A stretch of 64,000 nucleotides of DNA from Coix lacryma-jobi var. lacryma-jobi (Eukaryota; Streptophyta; Magnoliopsida; Poales; Poaceae): contig CM019830.1 in assembly GCA_009763385.1 (NCBI GenBank), positions 92,568,649 to 92,632,648 on the forward strand, read 5' to 3'. The translations under genes were made by a program, and so were the position numbers. This document shows, in pieces, positions 11,143 through 21,404 of this stretch (the stretch's first letter is position 1; each line of letters opens with the position of its first letter). The notes below the pieces were generated by a model. That model saw only the letters and a program-made list of their open reading frames with translations, made no database searches and was not told the origin of the DNA.

Positions 11143-11726
11143 TCACTGGCTTTGTTTGGCGGAGTGTCGGCACCGACGAACTTTGATGACGGTTTTTTTT
11201 TCCGGTCGCGGTGTGAACTGGAATTTCTCCTCCTTTCCACTGATGTGGAGCTGAATTTCTCCAGCTCCTACATCAATGGTGGCTTTTGCAGTGCTCCAAA
11301 ATGGCCGTCCCAAGATCAATGGCGTCCGGTGGCCGGGAATAATATCCAGAACCATAAAATCCACCAGAACAAAGAGATTCCGGATTTTCACCGAGATATT
11401 CTCTGCTATTCCCGCGGGATATCAGAGCGATTGATCGGCTAGCTGCAGACACATAGAAGTAGGGGACAAGGTATGATGATTTAATTTATCATATATTACC
11501 TTGGGAATGACGTTGACGCTTGCTCCCAGATCACAGAGTGCATGCTCGAAGTGCTGCTCTCCAATTGAACACGCGATCGTTGGGTTTCCTGGGTCCTTCT
11601 TTTCTGCAGTTGGTTTAAAATGACCGCACTACAATCTTCGGTCAATTTAACCACATCCCTACTTGGAATTGGTTTCTTCTTATTGAGCATGTCTCTCAAA
11701 TATTTTGCATAAGTTGGAACCTGCAT
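11143..11726 (-). pseudogene. Element A aspartic protease region, frameshifted
   Basis: Two minus-strand fragments together cover the Athila-type protease region. 11726-11496 begins with the conserved lead-in (YAKYLRDMLNKKKP, then LTEDCSAVILNQLQ) and slips frame where the catalytic CDLGA-like motif should be; another frame there reads as its degenerate copy. 11391-11143 holds the flap to C-terminal part (DFMVLDIIPG, then PLILGRPFWSTAKATIDV). The enzyme would mature Gag. Frame shifts and loss of a readable active site make it inactive. Confidence 0.75.
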
Positions 11727-11917
11727 AGTGCAATTAAATGGTACATGTATATATAATTTTTGAATTACCTCGACGAATTTCTTGAATTGGTCGTCTTCCG
11801 TCGGATTTCTGTTTTGATCTGAAAAGGTAATACATATGTATCATAAATTCATGAGGAGCAGTTCGTACCTTGGATGAAGGTTCAGCTGGCGTCTCCTCTT
11901 CTTCGTCTTTTTCAACA

Positions 11918-13322
11918 TTAACAATATTTTTCTTTGCTGGCAGAATTACTACTAGGAACTAAATTAGGATGAGGTGGATCACGAGTGGATTTACTACCTC
12001 TTGTGGTTACAGCTTTTAATTCCTCATAGTATTTAATTTGAGATTTAATGTTATCTACTTTTTGCTCTAATCTCTTATTAAAATTAATTTGTTCCTTAAA
12101 TGCTTCAGAAAAATCTTTCAGTTTAGCATAAATTCCTTCTAACATTTTGTCATGTTTAATTAATTTATTATTTATGCTATCATTAATTCTACCTTGATTA
12201 GAAACTAATTTTCCAATAGAGAATTAAATACGGAGGTTTGAGGCATACCTTTATTATTCCATTGTTGGATCATTGGAATTGGAGGTTCTCATAGCCACCA
12301 TTATTAAGAAGGGATTTTGCATCCTCTTTCTTAATTTTTCTTGACCTTCACTTGACGAAGCGACTCTTTGCTTGGCGTAGTACTCCATTGCAGCACGATC
12401 TCTCTTCTCATTTATTCTTTGCTCTAGTAATTTTACCAAAGTTTACAGGTTAACAGAATCAACTTGCTTAATTTCAGACATACCTCTAGCACGTTTTTCT
12501 GTCCATCCTTGATTCGCCACCATTGTCTCGATCAGTTTGGTTGCCTTCTCAACAGTGAGAGAGAGGTATGCACCTCCGGCGGCAGCATCAATGTGTTGTC
12601 GAGATTCTTGCTGGAGTCTATAGTAGAAGCTCTAGATCAAGTACCAGTCTTGCATACCATGGTGGGGACAGTCTTCAACATACTCTGTAGTCTCTCCCAA
12701 GCTTCAGTGATTGTTTCTTCGTCTCCCTGTCCAAAGTTATAAATCTTGCTACGGAAAAGAATAGTTCGATCGAGCAGAACTTGTTGAGGAATTGATCCGC
12801 GCATCGCACACATGCCAGTAGGTGTCCAGAGTTGAAGAGGAACCACTGCTTCGCTTTTTCCACTAATGAAAATGGAAAAAGACGAAGTCTAATGGCATCC
12901 TGCGAAACTCCCTGCACAAAAATTGTACTACATATCTCCAGAAAATTCTGGAGATGAGCATTGGCATCCTCGGAAGGTTTGCCATTAAATGCAATAGCTT
13001 GAGCCATACGTATTATGTGAGGTTTAAGCTCAAAATCTACATTACTAGTAGAAGGTAACACTGGAATGTGAGCAAGAGTAGGCATGGAATAATCACGGAG
13101 TGTTTTGGTCGACGTCGATGTTGATGACGATGTCGGCGTTGGTGTTGATCGATCGGTGGAGCAGCTTGGTTCGTCAGTCGCTTTTGACTGGGATTCTTGT
13201 CTTGACAAACTCCTCTCGAAAAACTCCAGGTTCTTCCTCGGAGGAGTGACATTAGCTCTCGCTCTCCTAAGAATGGCCTCGGGATCTTCTTGATAGTTGC
13301 TCGGAAGATTGAATCCGGCCAT
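11918..13322 (-). pseudogene. gag: Element A gag, decayed
   Basis: The start is ATG at 13322 (MAGFNLPSNYQEDPEAIL), which parallels the element B start MSGFQLSSNFVENPEQLL. The capsid domain is recognisable (HLQNFLEICSTIF, then RLRLFPFSLVEKAKQWF). The frame breaks near 12840. Downstream pieces continue Gag in other frames: DEETITEAWERLQ at ~12690, a basic segment at 12439-12254, and a Lys/Glu-rich coiled-coil-like segment at 12145-11918 (FSEAFKEQINFNKRLEQKV). No intact zinc knuckle is visible. Comparison with B shows the same order of parts. Confidence 0.8.
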
Positions 13323-13424
13323 GCCTACTTGAACGATCACAAACAACGAACAATATATATACCCGCTAGAACTACGGGGGTTAATTCAATAGAAATCGCA
13401 AAGAATTAATTCTAGCCAATTGCA

Positions 13425-13442
13425 TCCCCGGCAACGGCGCCA
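13425..13442 (-). promoter_or_regulatory. Element A primer-binding site (tRNA-Asp)
   Basis: The reverse complement reads TGGCGCCGTTGCCGGGGA, a perfect tRNA-Asp 3'-end complement, eight bases inside the right LTR edge. It is the working PBS. A second copy, now within the LTR, lies 73 bp to the right. Confidence 0.9.
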
Positions 13443-13450
13443 AAAATGCT

Positions 13451-15002
13451 TGTTGACACTTGCTAACGTCGTTACTAGGATTAGACTATGGAATCTATCC
13501 CTAGCAACGGCGCCAGAAAGGCTTGTTGGTACCTCTTAATGTAAGAAGTATAACTAACTATTCGTATGACTGTTGGTAAATTCCACAAGCGCACAAAATA
13601 AATCAATTGTAGCACTTCACCCGGGAGTAACCGAGTGTCATATTTATTTCCACAGGGAAGCTACTATGGCAGAACTAACACTAGGACTGTTATGAACAAC
13701 TAGTGATTCTAGCAAGGTTGATCGAAATGTATGAATGGGGGTTGATTTCTACTACTACTAAAATAAAAAGAAAGAAAGACTAACTACTACTAAACTAAAT
13801 CGGCGGGGTCTGGCCGATGAACAGATTAATGTTTTCCTACATACTTACGAACACAACTAACTTAGCAATAAAGATTTTATCTAGTTCTTCGAACCGTACA
13901 CACCCTCTAGACTATTTACCTCAGACGCGCACAACGAGGTTTATGATTTAGAAACTAACCCAACTACGTGGTGGAATTCAAGGCTCCCAGGGCTGTCACC
14001 ACCTGTTTGCTACCACAGCTATCCGGGGGGCTAGCCACAAACTAAGGTATAACTAGTCTAAGCACTGTGCTTACACTAATATATACTACTCTAATCTTGC
14101 GTCCAAAACTAGAGCACTGATTACTTAGCGAAGAAACCAAACTAGATACAAACTAAATACTAAGTTATCTATGACCGAAAGCACTCAACAAGAACAATAA
14201 GTAAGAACTTAAAGTAAATGCTGAAAGTAGAAGAACACTAAGATAAATGAAGAAGACTTGGAATTATACCAAGACTTTGGAAGATCCTCTATTACAACTC
14301 CAGCTCTTCTCTTCTACACTCTCGCTCTCACTCTAGGTCTCTCAACTAGAGTGTTACTTCACCAAGAGCTTCGCTTACAAGAGAGGGGACTAATGAGGTG
14401 AGGTCTGAGTACAAATGAGCTCGGGGGGTCCTATTTATAGCCTAAGGGACCTAGGGTTAGGTCAGGGGGGTGAGTGAGGTGGCGGGCGCCAGCCCTAGGT
14501 GGCGGCCGCCACCCCCCTGGCCCTTGGATGCACCGTCATTGATCCTACGGTCTCCAGGGACTCCTCCAAGGCGGTTCCAAGGTTGGTTGTATGTCCAAAT
14601 AACTGTCACATGGGCAATTAGATCATGATCCACGTGACATCTATTCTTAGCCCTTGTATGCACCGACCTAAGTGATCAATGGCGGCAGATGAATGTGGCA
14701 CGCCTCCCCTAGATCAGTGACGTGGCAGGGGAGGAGTTTGTGCCTCACTCTCCTGGCGGCCGCCAGCTAGGGGTGGCGGGCGCCACCCCACCTTGCCCCA
14801 AAGTGAGCCCAGGTGAGTGGGCTTGCCTCCTGGTGGGTCCTCTTGGTCATTTTGCTCACAAACCCTGTAATTACCTACATTCAAATAAAGCTCAAGGACA
14901 AGTGGAAATCGTTAGTTTATAAAAGTTTTTCGTTGATTTTAGGTCCTTGTGTGGCGTTATATGACTTGTTGATGCTAAGAATATAACACTTAGTGAGCAT
15001 CA
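13451..15002 (-). repeat. Element A 5' LTR (right copy)
   Basis: The partner of 5754-7306. It has the TATA box on the minus strand at about 14427-14438, palindromes at 14477-14515 and 14754-14791, and the fossil PBS at 13498-13515 with one substitution. Divergence from the left copy is modest but visible throughout. Confidence 0.9.
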
Positions 15003-15563
15003 TAATGCAACATACCTCATATGAGACAACCTATGCTTGCAACCATCATTGCCCAAGACATCATGACAAGAAGTGGAAAGTTATCCTCTTTTCTAATCAA
15101 GAGCTAGCTTGGGAGACAAGATGGTACACACTACAAACAATAGCAAGATCTACAAGTCAAACACATGAACATGTTGTTGGTAGTCTATCTACATCACAAA
15201 CAAGCCTGGGAGAGACAATTCCGTTGTCTATATGTGTTTCACAATCAAAAGGAAGGAAGAGAAGCCCAACTTCAAACATATTGATCTTCTACTCACCACT
15301 TTGATTAGTACAAACCACTAGATGTTGTCCCAGTCGAGAAGAAGAATATGATCCACCACTCATTCTTGGAAGATTGTTCTTAAACACCATCAATATTCTT
15401 TAATCTTATCGGACCTGGAGAAGTCAACTTTTGGATCTTTCGCTACACACCTTCAACATCTACATCACTTATGAGCAGCCAAGAGAGAACCAGAGAAGAC
15501 GTCGAAGGGAGAGCCAACTACCAAGAATTGAGGAGGGCATCATAAACGATTAAACCACTGCAA
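15003..15563 (+). other. Element D internal segment between A and B
   Basis: About 560 bp unrelated to A or B. No reliable protein is recognised. The last 90 bases could encode a polar stretch after an ATG at about 15471, but it stops soon. By its place after the leader and before the protease remnant it should correspond to the gag region of D. Confidence 0.4.
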
Positions 15564-15609
15564 TGTTGGTATTTCTTAGCGTCGCTACTAAGAATAGAGT
15601 TTTAATCTA

Positions 15610-15700
15610 TCCCCGGCAACGGTGCCAGAAACGCTTGTTAACACTTCTTAACGCAACCACTAGAACTAGACTATGGAGCCTAACCCCAGCAACGGCGCTA
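15610..15700 (-). promoter_or_regulatory. Two fossil PBS copies inside B left LTR
   Basis: 15610-15627 and 15683-15700 are tRNA-Asp PBS-like sequences (reverse complement) with one and two changes. They are 73 bp apart, and each is followed by an LTR-edge-like TTGTTAACAC or TTGGTGTTAA. Confidence 0.85.
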
Positions 15701-16989
15701 GAAGTGTCTTGGTGTTAAAACTATTGACATTGATAGTTCCGCAAGCACACAAAATACCGATGTACACTTTCACCTGGGAGTATTCCAAGGTATCGGCGTA
15801 TTTATTTTATCCCAAAGGAAAGCAAGCTAGGAAAGATGGGAGAGAGGAAAGATAGATCCTTTAGTCTTACTATAATCATTATCAATTAGAGAAGCAAAGG
15901 GGTATAGGTGGATATAATGGAGGATAGATAGATAAGATAAATAAGTTAAGCAAAGAGTATATGATATGAAGATAGCTTAGTAGAGTTAGCTTGGTGGGAG
16001 GACAACGAGTGAGTATAAAGTACTCCTATGTTTCTACCTTTACTCCTATGAATAATCCTATTATAGAACTAATCCGAGATTACAGAATGAGATTACTTAC
16101 TATGTTGTATGAGGGTAAAGATTAACGGATATTGAGATGTGCAGAAATAAGAGAGTTAGAGTAAGCAGAGTAAAGGTAGCAATGTTACGATAGAAGGTTG
16201 TTCACCTAACCCAGTACTCAAGCGGATATTTGGCTTATGGATGCCTTACCTTTTATGTACTAGCCTGAGTTCACGTGAGGGGATCTAGGTAGCCAGGCAA
16301 AATCTGTCACCTTTTGCCCATGCGCCCCTACTGTCCATGCAAGCCAGCGGTAGTCAAAGATAAGATGAAATATGACCAACACGCTCACACTTATCTACAC
16401 CTTTAGCTATCGATCAAAATAGCTAAAGCCCCTATCCTAAGATAGGACGATGACGCACACACAAGAAGCTATTTAAAGGAAATCAATCTAACTAAGACTA
16501 CTATAGAACTAAGATAAGCACACAACAAGACTATATAAATATAGACTTGTACTAAGTAAATACTTAAATAAATACTTGGAAAGTAAATACTTAAGTAAAT
16601 GCAAAGTAAAGTAAAGAAAGAATAATATATTAAATAAATAAAGTCTTACAAAAGAAGAAAGATACAAGGGCTATACCAGACTCCTAGACGACGACTTCGG
16701 AGACCCGAGCTTCGCCCGACTCGACTCTAACTCCCACTCTAGACTAACTACTACTACTCTTGCTTGATCTCACTTGAGAGTGGAGATGTGTGAGATATCT
16801 TGGGGTGTGTTGAATGAGAGGGTGAAGGCCTCTATTTATAGTGGAGGTGGAGTAGGGGCTACTCCGGTGCCACGTCAGCGATCCGCGTGATCCTTCTCTC
16901 TTCACCCTTGGATCCACCGCCATAGCATCCGACCTTGATGAATGGCTTGGATATTCTTCACGTGTCAAACATGCATTTTGCCACCGACT

Positions 16990-17370
16990 TGGATGAGGGT
17001 CACCATGGGGTCGGTCGACCCCTGTCCCTGACATGTGGGCCCGAGGTACACCTTCTAGAAGGTGCTGATGTCATCCTGATGAATAGTGTTGTTGGGTCCC
17101 ACCAAGGGGGGTCAGCCGACCCCCCTTTGACAGGGCTGGCCCACCTTCTTCTCTCCCTTGGTGACCCACATGTCATGGAGCAAGTCTTGTGAAGTTGGTT
17201 GCATTTTGTTTTCGGTGTGGACCCATGAATCCATGTGCTTCTCATCTTGCACCATTGAGCAAAAGCACATGCTTGATCCAATGGTTGATATTGGCTTGAA
17301 CATGCTTCTCTTGGATCATGTCATGTCACCATGGCCAAGGTGGCCCAAAGGTGGGGTCACCCGACCCCCT
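16990..17370 (-). repeat. Palindromes of the GGGGTCGGCCGACCCC family in B LTR (left)
   Basis: GGGGTCGGTCGACCCC (17007-17022), a GGGGGGTCAGCCGACCCCCC form (17106-17125) and GGGGTCACCCGACCCC (17353-17368) lie upstream of the TATA box. Equivalent copies are in the right LTR at about 24994-25009, 25096-25111 and 25342-25357, where the first is a perfect GGGGTCGGCCGACCCC. Confidence 0.85.
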
Positions 17371-17548
17371 TGGTGGGCCCACCTGGCCTCATTTTGTTCA
17401 TTTTGCCATCTCCTACAAGTTCACAAGCTAAGAGTACAAGTGGAACTTATTAGTGATAAATATGCTCATGATATGCTATTCTTCCTTGAAACCGAGGCCT
17501 GTTGACGGTATTTTGATAAGGTGAAACATGCTATAACTTCCGTCAACA

Positions 17549-18960
17549 AGATCTCCCAAGCTTAACCTTTGCTCGTCCCAAGCAAACAATCAAACTTGGC
17601 CTCGGTGGATCAGTATTGTTGCTATGCATCACATTTCAAGAGTACCATGTGCACAACAACGTTCTTCTCTTTGAATGAAAAAATAGCTATGTAAATCATC
17701 CATATTACCTTAGTACTCTATGGGGCTTATGGCTTTTCCTTTGTCTTAGGTGGTTGAAAGATAGAACAGTTTGACTTGAGCACTAACTTTCTTGTTTTTA
17801 ACAAGTTTCATACCGGAGGTTTTGCAATATTTTTCAAAAGAAAGACTTAATGTTCCTCATATGGTTCTCTCATGTCGCTCAAATGGTGTATGATTCCTCA
17901 CCAAGGCATATGATAAGTGTTGCACTCTTTATTTCATCCTACTTCTAAATAGGCTTATGTGTAGCTCAAGGTAGAGATGAAAGGAGATGGCATACTTACT
18001 TGCATTTTGTTGCGAAGTCAAAGCTCGAATCCTTGAAGAGAAGTGTCATACTCCCAGATCAAGATGTGCAAGTGTGTGGTGCATGATGGACTAGATTGCT
18101 TCTTTATTTGACAAGATCTATCTCTCTATTTTCTTTTTCTTTTTCTCTCTTTTCTAATGAGACATGGCTAGCATTTTTTTTTCTTTTTTTTGTTTTTTGT
18201 TTTTTTTCATGGACTTTCACTTGTCCATCTCTTTTTTTTCATCTTTATTTAGCCTAGCCTTTTGAGTCTCAACTACTAAATAATTGAGAGAGATTTCCTA
18301 ACACTTGGAGTATGAAGCAACCTATTTGGTGGAAATGAAAGGCATGTTTTTGCGTACTTCCAGTGTAGAAGCAGCATGTATATGAGGTGTGTACGTGATC
18401 TTGATCTTAGGAGCATGAAAAGTCTCTTAACAAGGGTCAACAAGACTTGACAACACTCAATACAAAGCAAATAGCCTATGTAGAAGGTTTGTAAACATGT
18501 AAAGCATATATGGCTATGGTAGGAATTTATCACCATTGAGGAACAATTAAGATTTTGATCATTTTAAGAATAAATTCTCCGGTAATCTATCATGCTTAGA
18601 ACAATATTATAGCAGCTCTTGTCTCACTATATCATGTCTCCCAACAACTTAGACTTAGTTCTAGCACTTACAACCCACAAAGTTTTCAGGTTCATGATGG
18701 TTTAAATGAGCTAAGTAATCCATACTTAGAGAAATACTAAGTTGTAAACTAGGCACTAGAGAAACATTAGCAAGGCAACTGGTCATCATTTCCATGGGGA
18801 AGATAGACATATATGAGACATATGTGTTAAGGGGAATACTAAGCAAATATTTTTGGTATTTTTTTTAAATGCAATGAGAAAACTAATTGAAACGTAAATA
18901 ACTTAAGATACAGGACATACCTTAGTGGGGGAGAGGATCTCCCCCAAGCTTGGTTCTTGC
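17549..18960 (-). other. Element B polypurine tract and 3' non-coding region
   Basis: The minus strand reads AAGCTTGGGAGATCT (17549-17563) just before the 3' LTR, the polypurine tract. The remaining ~1.4 kb has no recognisable gene. On the + strand it contains long T/TC-rich runs at about 18120-18240. Confidence 0.7.
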
Positions 18961-20334
18961 CTACTGTGGTGGTGGATAATGCTGGTACCACCCGGCCCAA
19001 CGTCGTGCTTCTTCTTCTTGAATGGCCCGCAGGAGTTGGGAGTTTTGTTGTGCAAGAAGCAATGTTGCCTCTTGTTCGATGTTCATCGCACCCATGTTAT
19101 CTATGAGCTCGTCCATCGGTGTCCTTTGATGTTGCCTTCCTCTACCCCGTGGGCGAGGAGTGTCTTGAGAGCGAGGAGGCCTCCCCAAGGACCCTGAAAT
19201 GTCCATCGAGGCTGCCTCAGCTCCCTCCTCAACTTCTTCAGCCTGATGTGAAGGTCCGCCTTGTTCCATTCGAGTAGCACAGGACGCTCTCCTTGTCCTC
19301 CTGCTAGTACCTGTAACTTTTGGGGCTCTTTCCTCGGGATCCAAATCAAAGGTTTGCGTACGAAGCGCATACAATCGATGTCCCTCACAAGGGAGAGTGA
19401 TTTCGACTATATGGCCTGGATAAATCATTATTAGTTCACCCTTGGGACCCCTTTTGAGTACATCGCAACCAATAAATACATTTTCTTCCAGAACATCTCT
19501 CACGGTTTTAATGTACTCAAAAGCTTGGGATTCTAGTGCACCCAAAGCTTCGGCTATGCGTGTGATGAATGATGTGAAATATATGGGTTTCCTAGGCTTT
19601 ATGTAGCTAAGCCAATAGTTCACTAGCATTTTAACAGGTGAAACTTTAACCTTGCTAACCATGGCATAGAGTAGTTTCAGCTCATCATCAATTACCAAAG
19701 CTCCTCTCATGCCAGGGAAAAGAGTGGTGAACAGCCAGTAGTGCATGAAATGTAAGGTTGGGTTATGAATTTTGTGTGGTGAGGGGTTGGAACAATCACT
19801 AGAGCCAGTAATGGCATACCAGAAAGCATTCTTGTCATAATGAAAAGCATGGTCTACATTGAGATGGCAATAGTGATCAAATCCTAAAGTAGTGTTTAAT
19901 GTGCTCCAAGTCAAGTCATATTCCATCCCAAACATTCGAAATGCTATCCCATCATTATTCACTTTTAACGTGCATAAAAACTCAATGGTTAAGTTCTTTA
20001 TCCCAAATTCAAGAATTTCAAAGAATCCTCCCCAACCAATGGTATTGAAAATAGCATAAAATTCTGAATCCATACCTGTTTCTTGCAAGAGGGTCGGATC
20101 AATGATACTTGTGTGTGAGAAACTACACTCACTAAGAGTGAAGAATGTCCCCATCTCTTCGGCATTTAGCCTGAGGCCACTCTCGGTCTCCATTACTCTA
20201 GCCGGGGGAATGAAGGGTACTAGCTCACTTCCTTCCACCTCTCTCCTCTCATGAGCACTAGCATGGTGAGGTTCTTGGGAAGAACTCTCACCCTTGTTGG
20301 ACTTTTTGAAATGGGAGGCAAGCAACTTCTTCAT
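18961..20334 (-). CDS. Element B ORF1, intact Athila ORF1-like protein (457 aa)
   Basis: A complete frame from ATG at 20334 to TAG at 18961, with no defect in 457 codons. The N-terminus is basic and Ser-rich (KKLLASHFKKSNKGESSS). Residues ~60-330 are a folded-looking region with motifs such as FYAIFNTIGWGGF, RMFGMEYDLTW, LGFDHYCHL and HYWLFTTLFPG. This resembles the Athila ORF1 family of plant retroelements, whose function is unknown. After ~330 comes a polar tail with PRPRGRGRQHQR (possible nucleic-acid binding) and a Gln/Glu-rich helix. There is no signal peptide, clear membrane span or retroviral enzyme motif. It lies downstream of gag-protease behind its own TATA box. The decayed A counterpart supports the family. 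Call by resemblance only. Confidence 0.8.
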   Translation of the reverse strand: MKKLLASHFKKSNKGESSSQEPHHASAHERREVEGSELVPFIPPARVMETESGLRLNAEEMGTFFTLSECSFSHTSIIDPTLLQETGMDSEFYAIFNTIGWGGFFEILEFGIKNLTIEFLCTLKVNNDGIAFRMFGMEYDLTWSTLNTTLGFDHYCHLNVDHAFHYDKNAFWYAITGSSDCSNPSPHKIHNPTLHFMHYWLFTTLFPGMRGALVIDDELKLLYAMVSKVKVSPVKMLVNYWLSYIKPRKPIYFTSFITRIAEALGALESQAFEYIKTVRDVLEENVFIGCDVLKRGPKGELIMIYPGHIVEITLPCEGHRLYALRTQTFDLDPEERAPKVTGTSRRTRRASCATRMEQGGPSHQAEEVEEGAEAASMDISGSLGRPPRSQDTPRPRGRGRQHQRTPMDELIDNMGAMNIEQEATLLLAQQNSQLLRAIQEEEARRWAGWYQHYPPPQ

Positions 20335-20529
20335 CTTACTACAAGATAAGCTACCAAGCTTCTACCACTACTATGAAATAGGGACTATTTTTGGGTTTTT
20401 TTGGTTTTTGGATGGCTACTACTAAGCTAAGCTTGAGAATGAACTTGCAACTAAGGAAGGAAAGGAAGAACTTGTGAGCTCGAGATGGTTCTGGTGGTTT
20501 TGTTGTGGAGTTGAGCTCACAATGCAAGG

Positions 20530-20539
20530 GTATATATAG
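20530..20539 (-). promoter_or_regulatory. Internal TATA box upstream of B ORF1
   Basis: CCTATATATACCC on the minus strand, ~195 bp upstream of the ORF1 ATG. Together with the palindromes at 20575-21173 it looks like a second promoter inside the element. Confidence 0.7.
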
Positions 20540-20574
20540 GGGGAGAAGGGCAAGTAGTGACCACCCATAGCATG

Positions 20575-21173
20575 GGTCGGCCGACCCCCCTACTTGCAAC
20601 TTTGAACATTGCTTTACTTTGGCAAGGGAACATGTCTAGAGTGTGCAAACACATTTTCAGAATGCTGTAAAATGGGGGTCGCCGGACCCCATGACATGCC
20701 CCCTCAAGCTTTAAAATTTGTGTCATCAAGTGTCTAGTAAAGATGTAGATATGTTTGGTCCAAAGTTGACACAAATTTCAGAGATTCCCTTGCTTAGTGT
20801 TTGGTGAAAGAGAAAAAATGAATGGCCAAAGTGGAGACATGTCTAAAGTGATTCCCATGGACCATGAGAGCACTTAAGACATGCCTTTGGCTGGTTGTTG
20901 GGGTCCCCATGAACATCCAACATAAAGAGGAACATCTCATGCTTAAAGAGTAAAGCAAAGGACCATTTCTTTTCAGATGTTGGCTTTGTTGATATGCATG
21001 ATGTTTATGAGCATATTGAGTGGAATGCAGCAGGGTGCAGGAAGGCACCATGGTGGGATCGGCCGATCCCACCTTGGATGCTCCTTGAGCACCAAAGTGT
21101 TGTGTCATACTCAGGGTACTAAGCCAAGCTAGAGCATGTGCCAGTGGGCCCACTGGTGGGGTCGGCCGACCCC
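20575..21173 (-). repeat. LTR-type palindromes in the B internal promoter region
   Basis: Four palindromes of the B family lie between protease and ORF1: GGGTCGGCCGACCC at ~20575-20590, GGGGTCGCCGGACCCC at 20675-20690, GGGATCGGCCGATCCC at 21055-21070 and GGGGTCGGCCGACCCC at 21158-21173. The last two are perfect inverted repeats. No gene is present in this ~1 kb. Confidence 0.85.
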
Positions 21174-21404
21174 ACCTTGGGGTGGTCCCACGGCTCAAGA
21201 GTGTTGCAAGTTATTGTCAAGGTGTTACAAGCATGAAAATTTATTTTGTCGAAATGAAATATGCAGAATTAACTAAGTATGCAATTGAAGGAAAATGTAA
21301 AAAAATTGAAATGCATGAAAAAATAAATATGAGATAACTACTGATTTACCTTATCAGCGAGGGCTCCATGTTTCAGGTCCGTAGAGCAGGACCTCTCCGT
21401 CTTG

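Larger units (their letters stand above)
5754..15002 (-). mobile_element. Element A: non-autonomous Athila-like retrotransposon
   Basis: Two LTRs of ~1.55 kb in the same orientation (5754-7306 and 13451-15002) flank ~6.1 kb of internal sequence. Reading on the minus strand the order is 5' LTR, tRNA-Asp PBS, decayed gag-protease, an internal promoter region with palindromes, a decayed ORF1-like gene, 3' non-coding sequence, polypurine tract, 3' LTR. No reverse transcriptase, RNase H or integrase can be found, and the space between protease and ORF1 is too short to hold them. Gag has frameshifts as well as stops, so A looks older than B. The outer 5 bp (ATGCT and TAATG) do not match, so the target-site duplication is lost or the edge is misplaced by a few bases. 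Confidence 0.85.
15564..17548 (-). repeat. Element B 3' LTR (left copy)
   Basis: On the minus strand it begins TGTTGACGGAAG and ends GAAATACCAACA. The TATA box (minus) is at about 16830-16841. Palindromes of the GGGGTCGGCCGACCCC family lie upstream at 17007-17022, 17106-17125 and 17353-17368. Two fossil PBS copies lie inside near the downstream edge, at 15610-15627 and 15683-15700. Confidence 0.9.
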
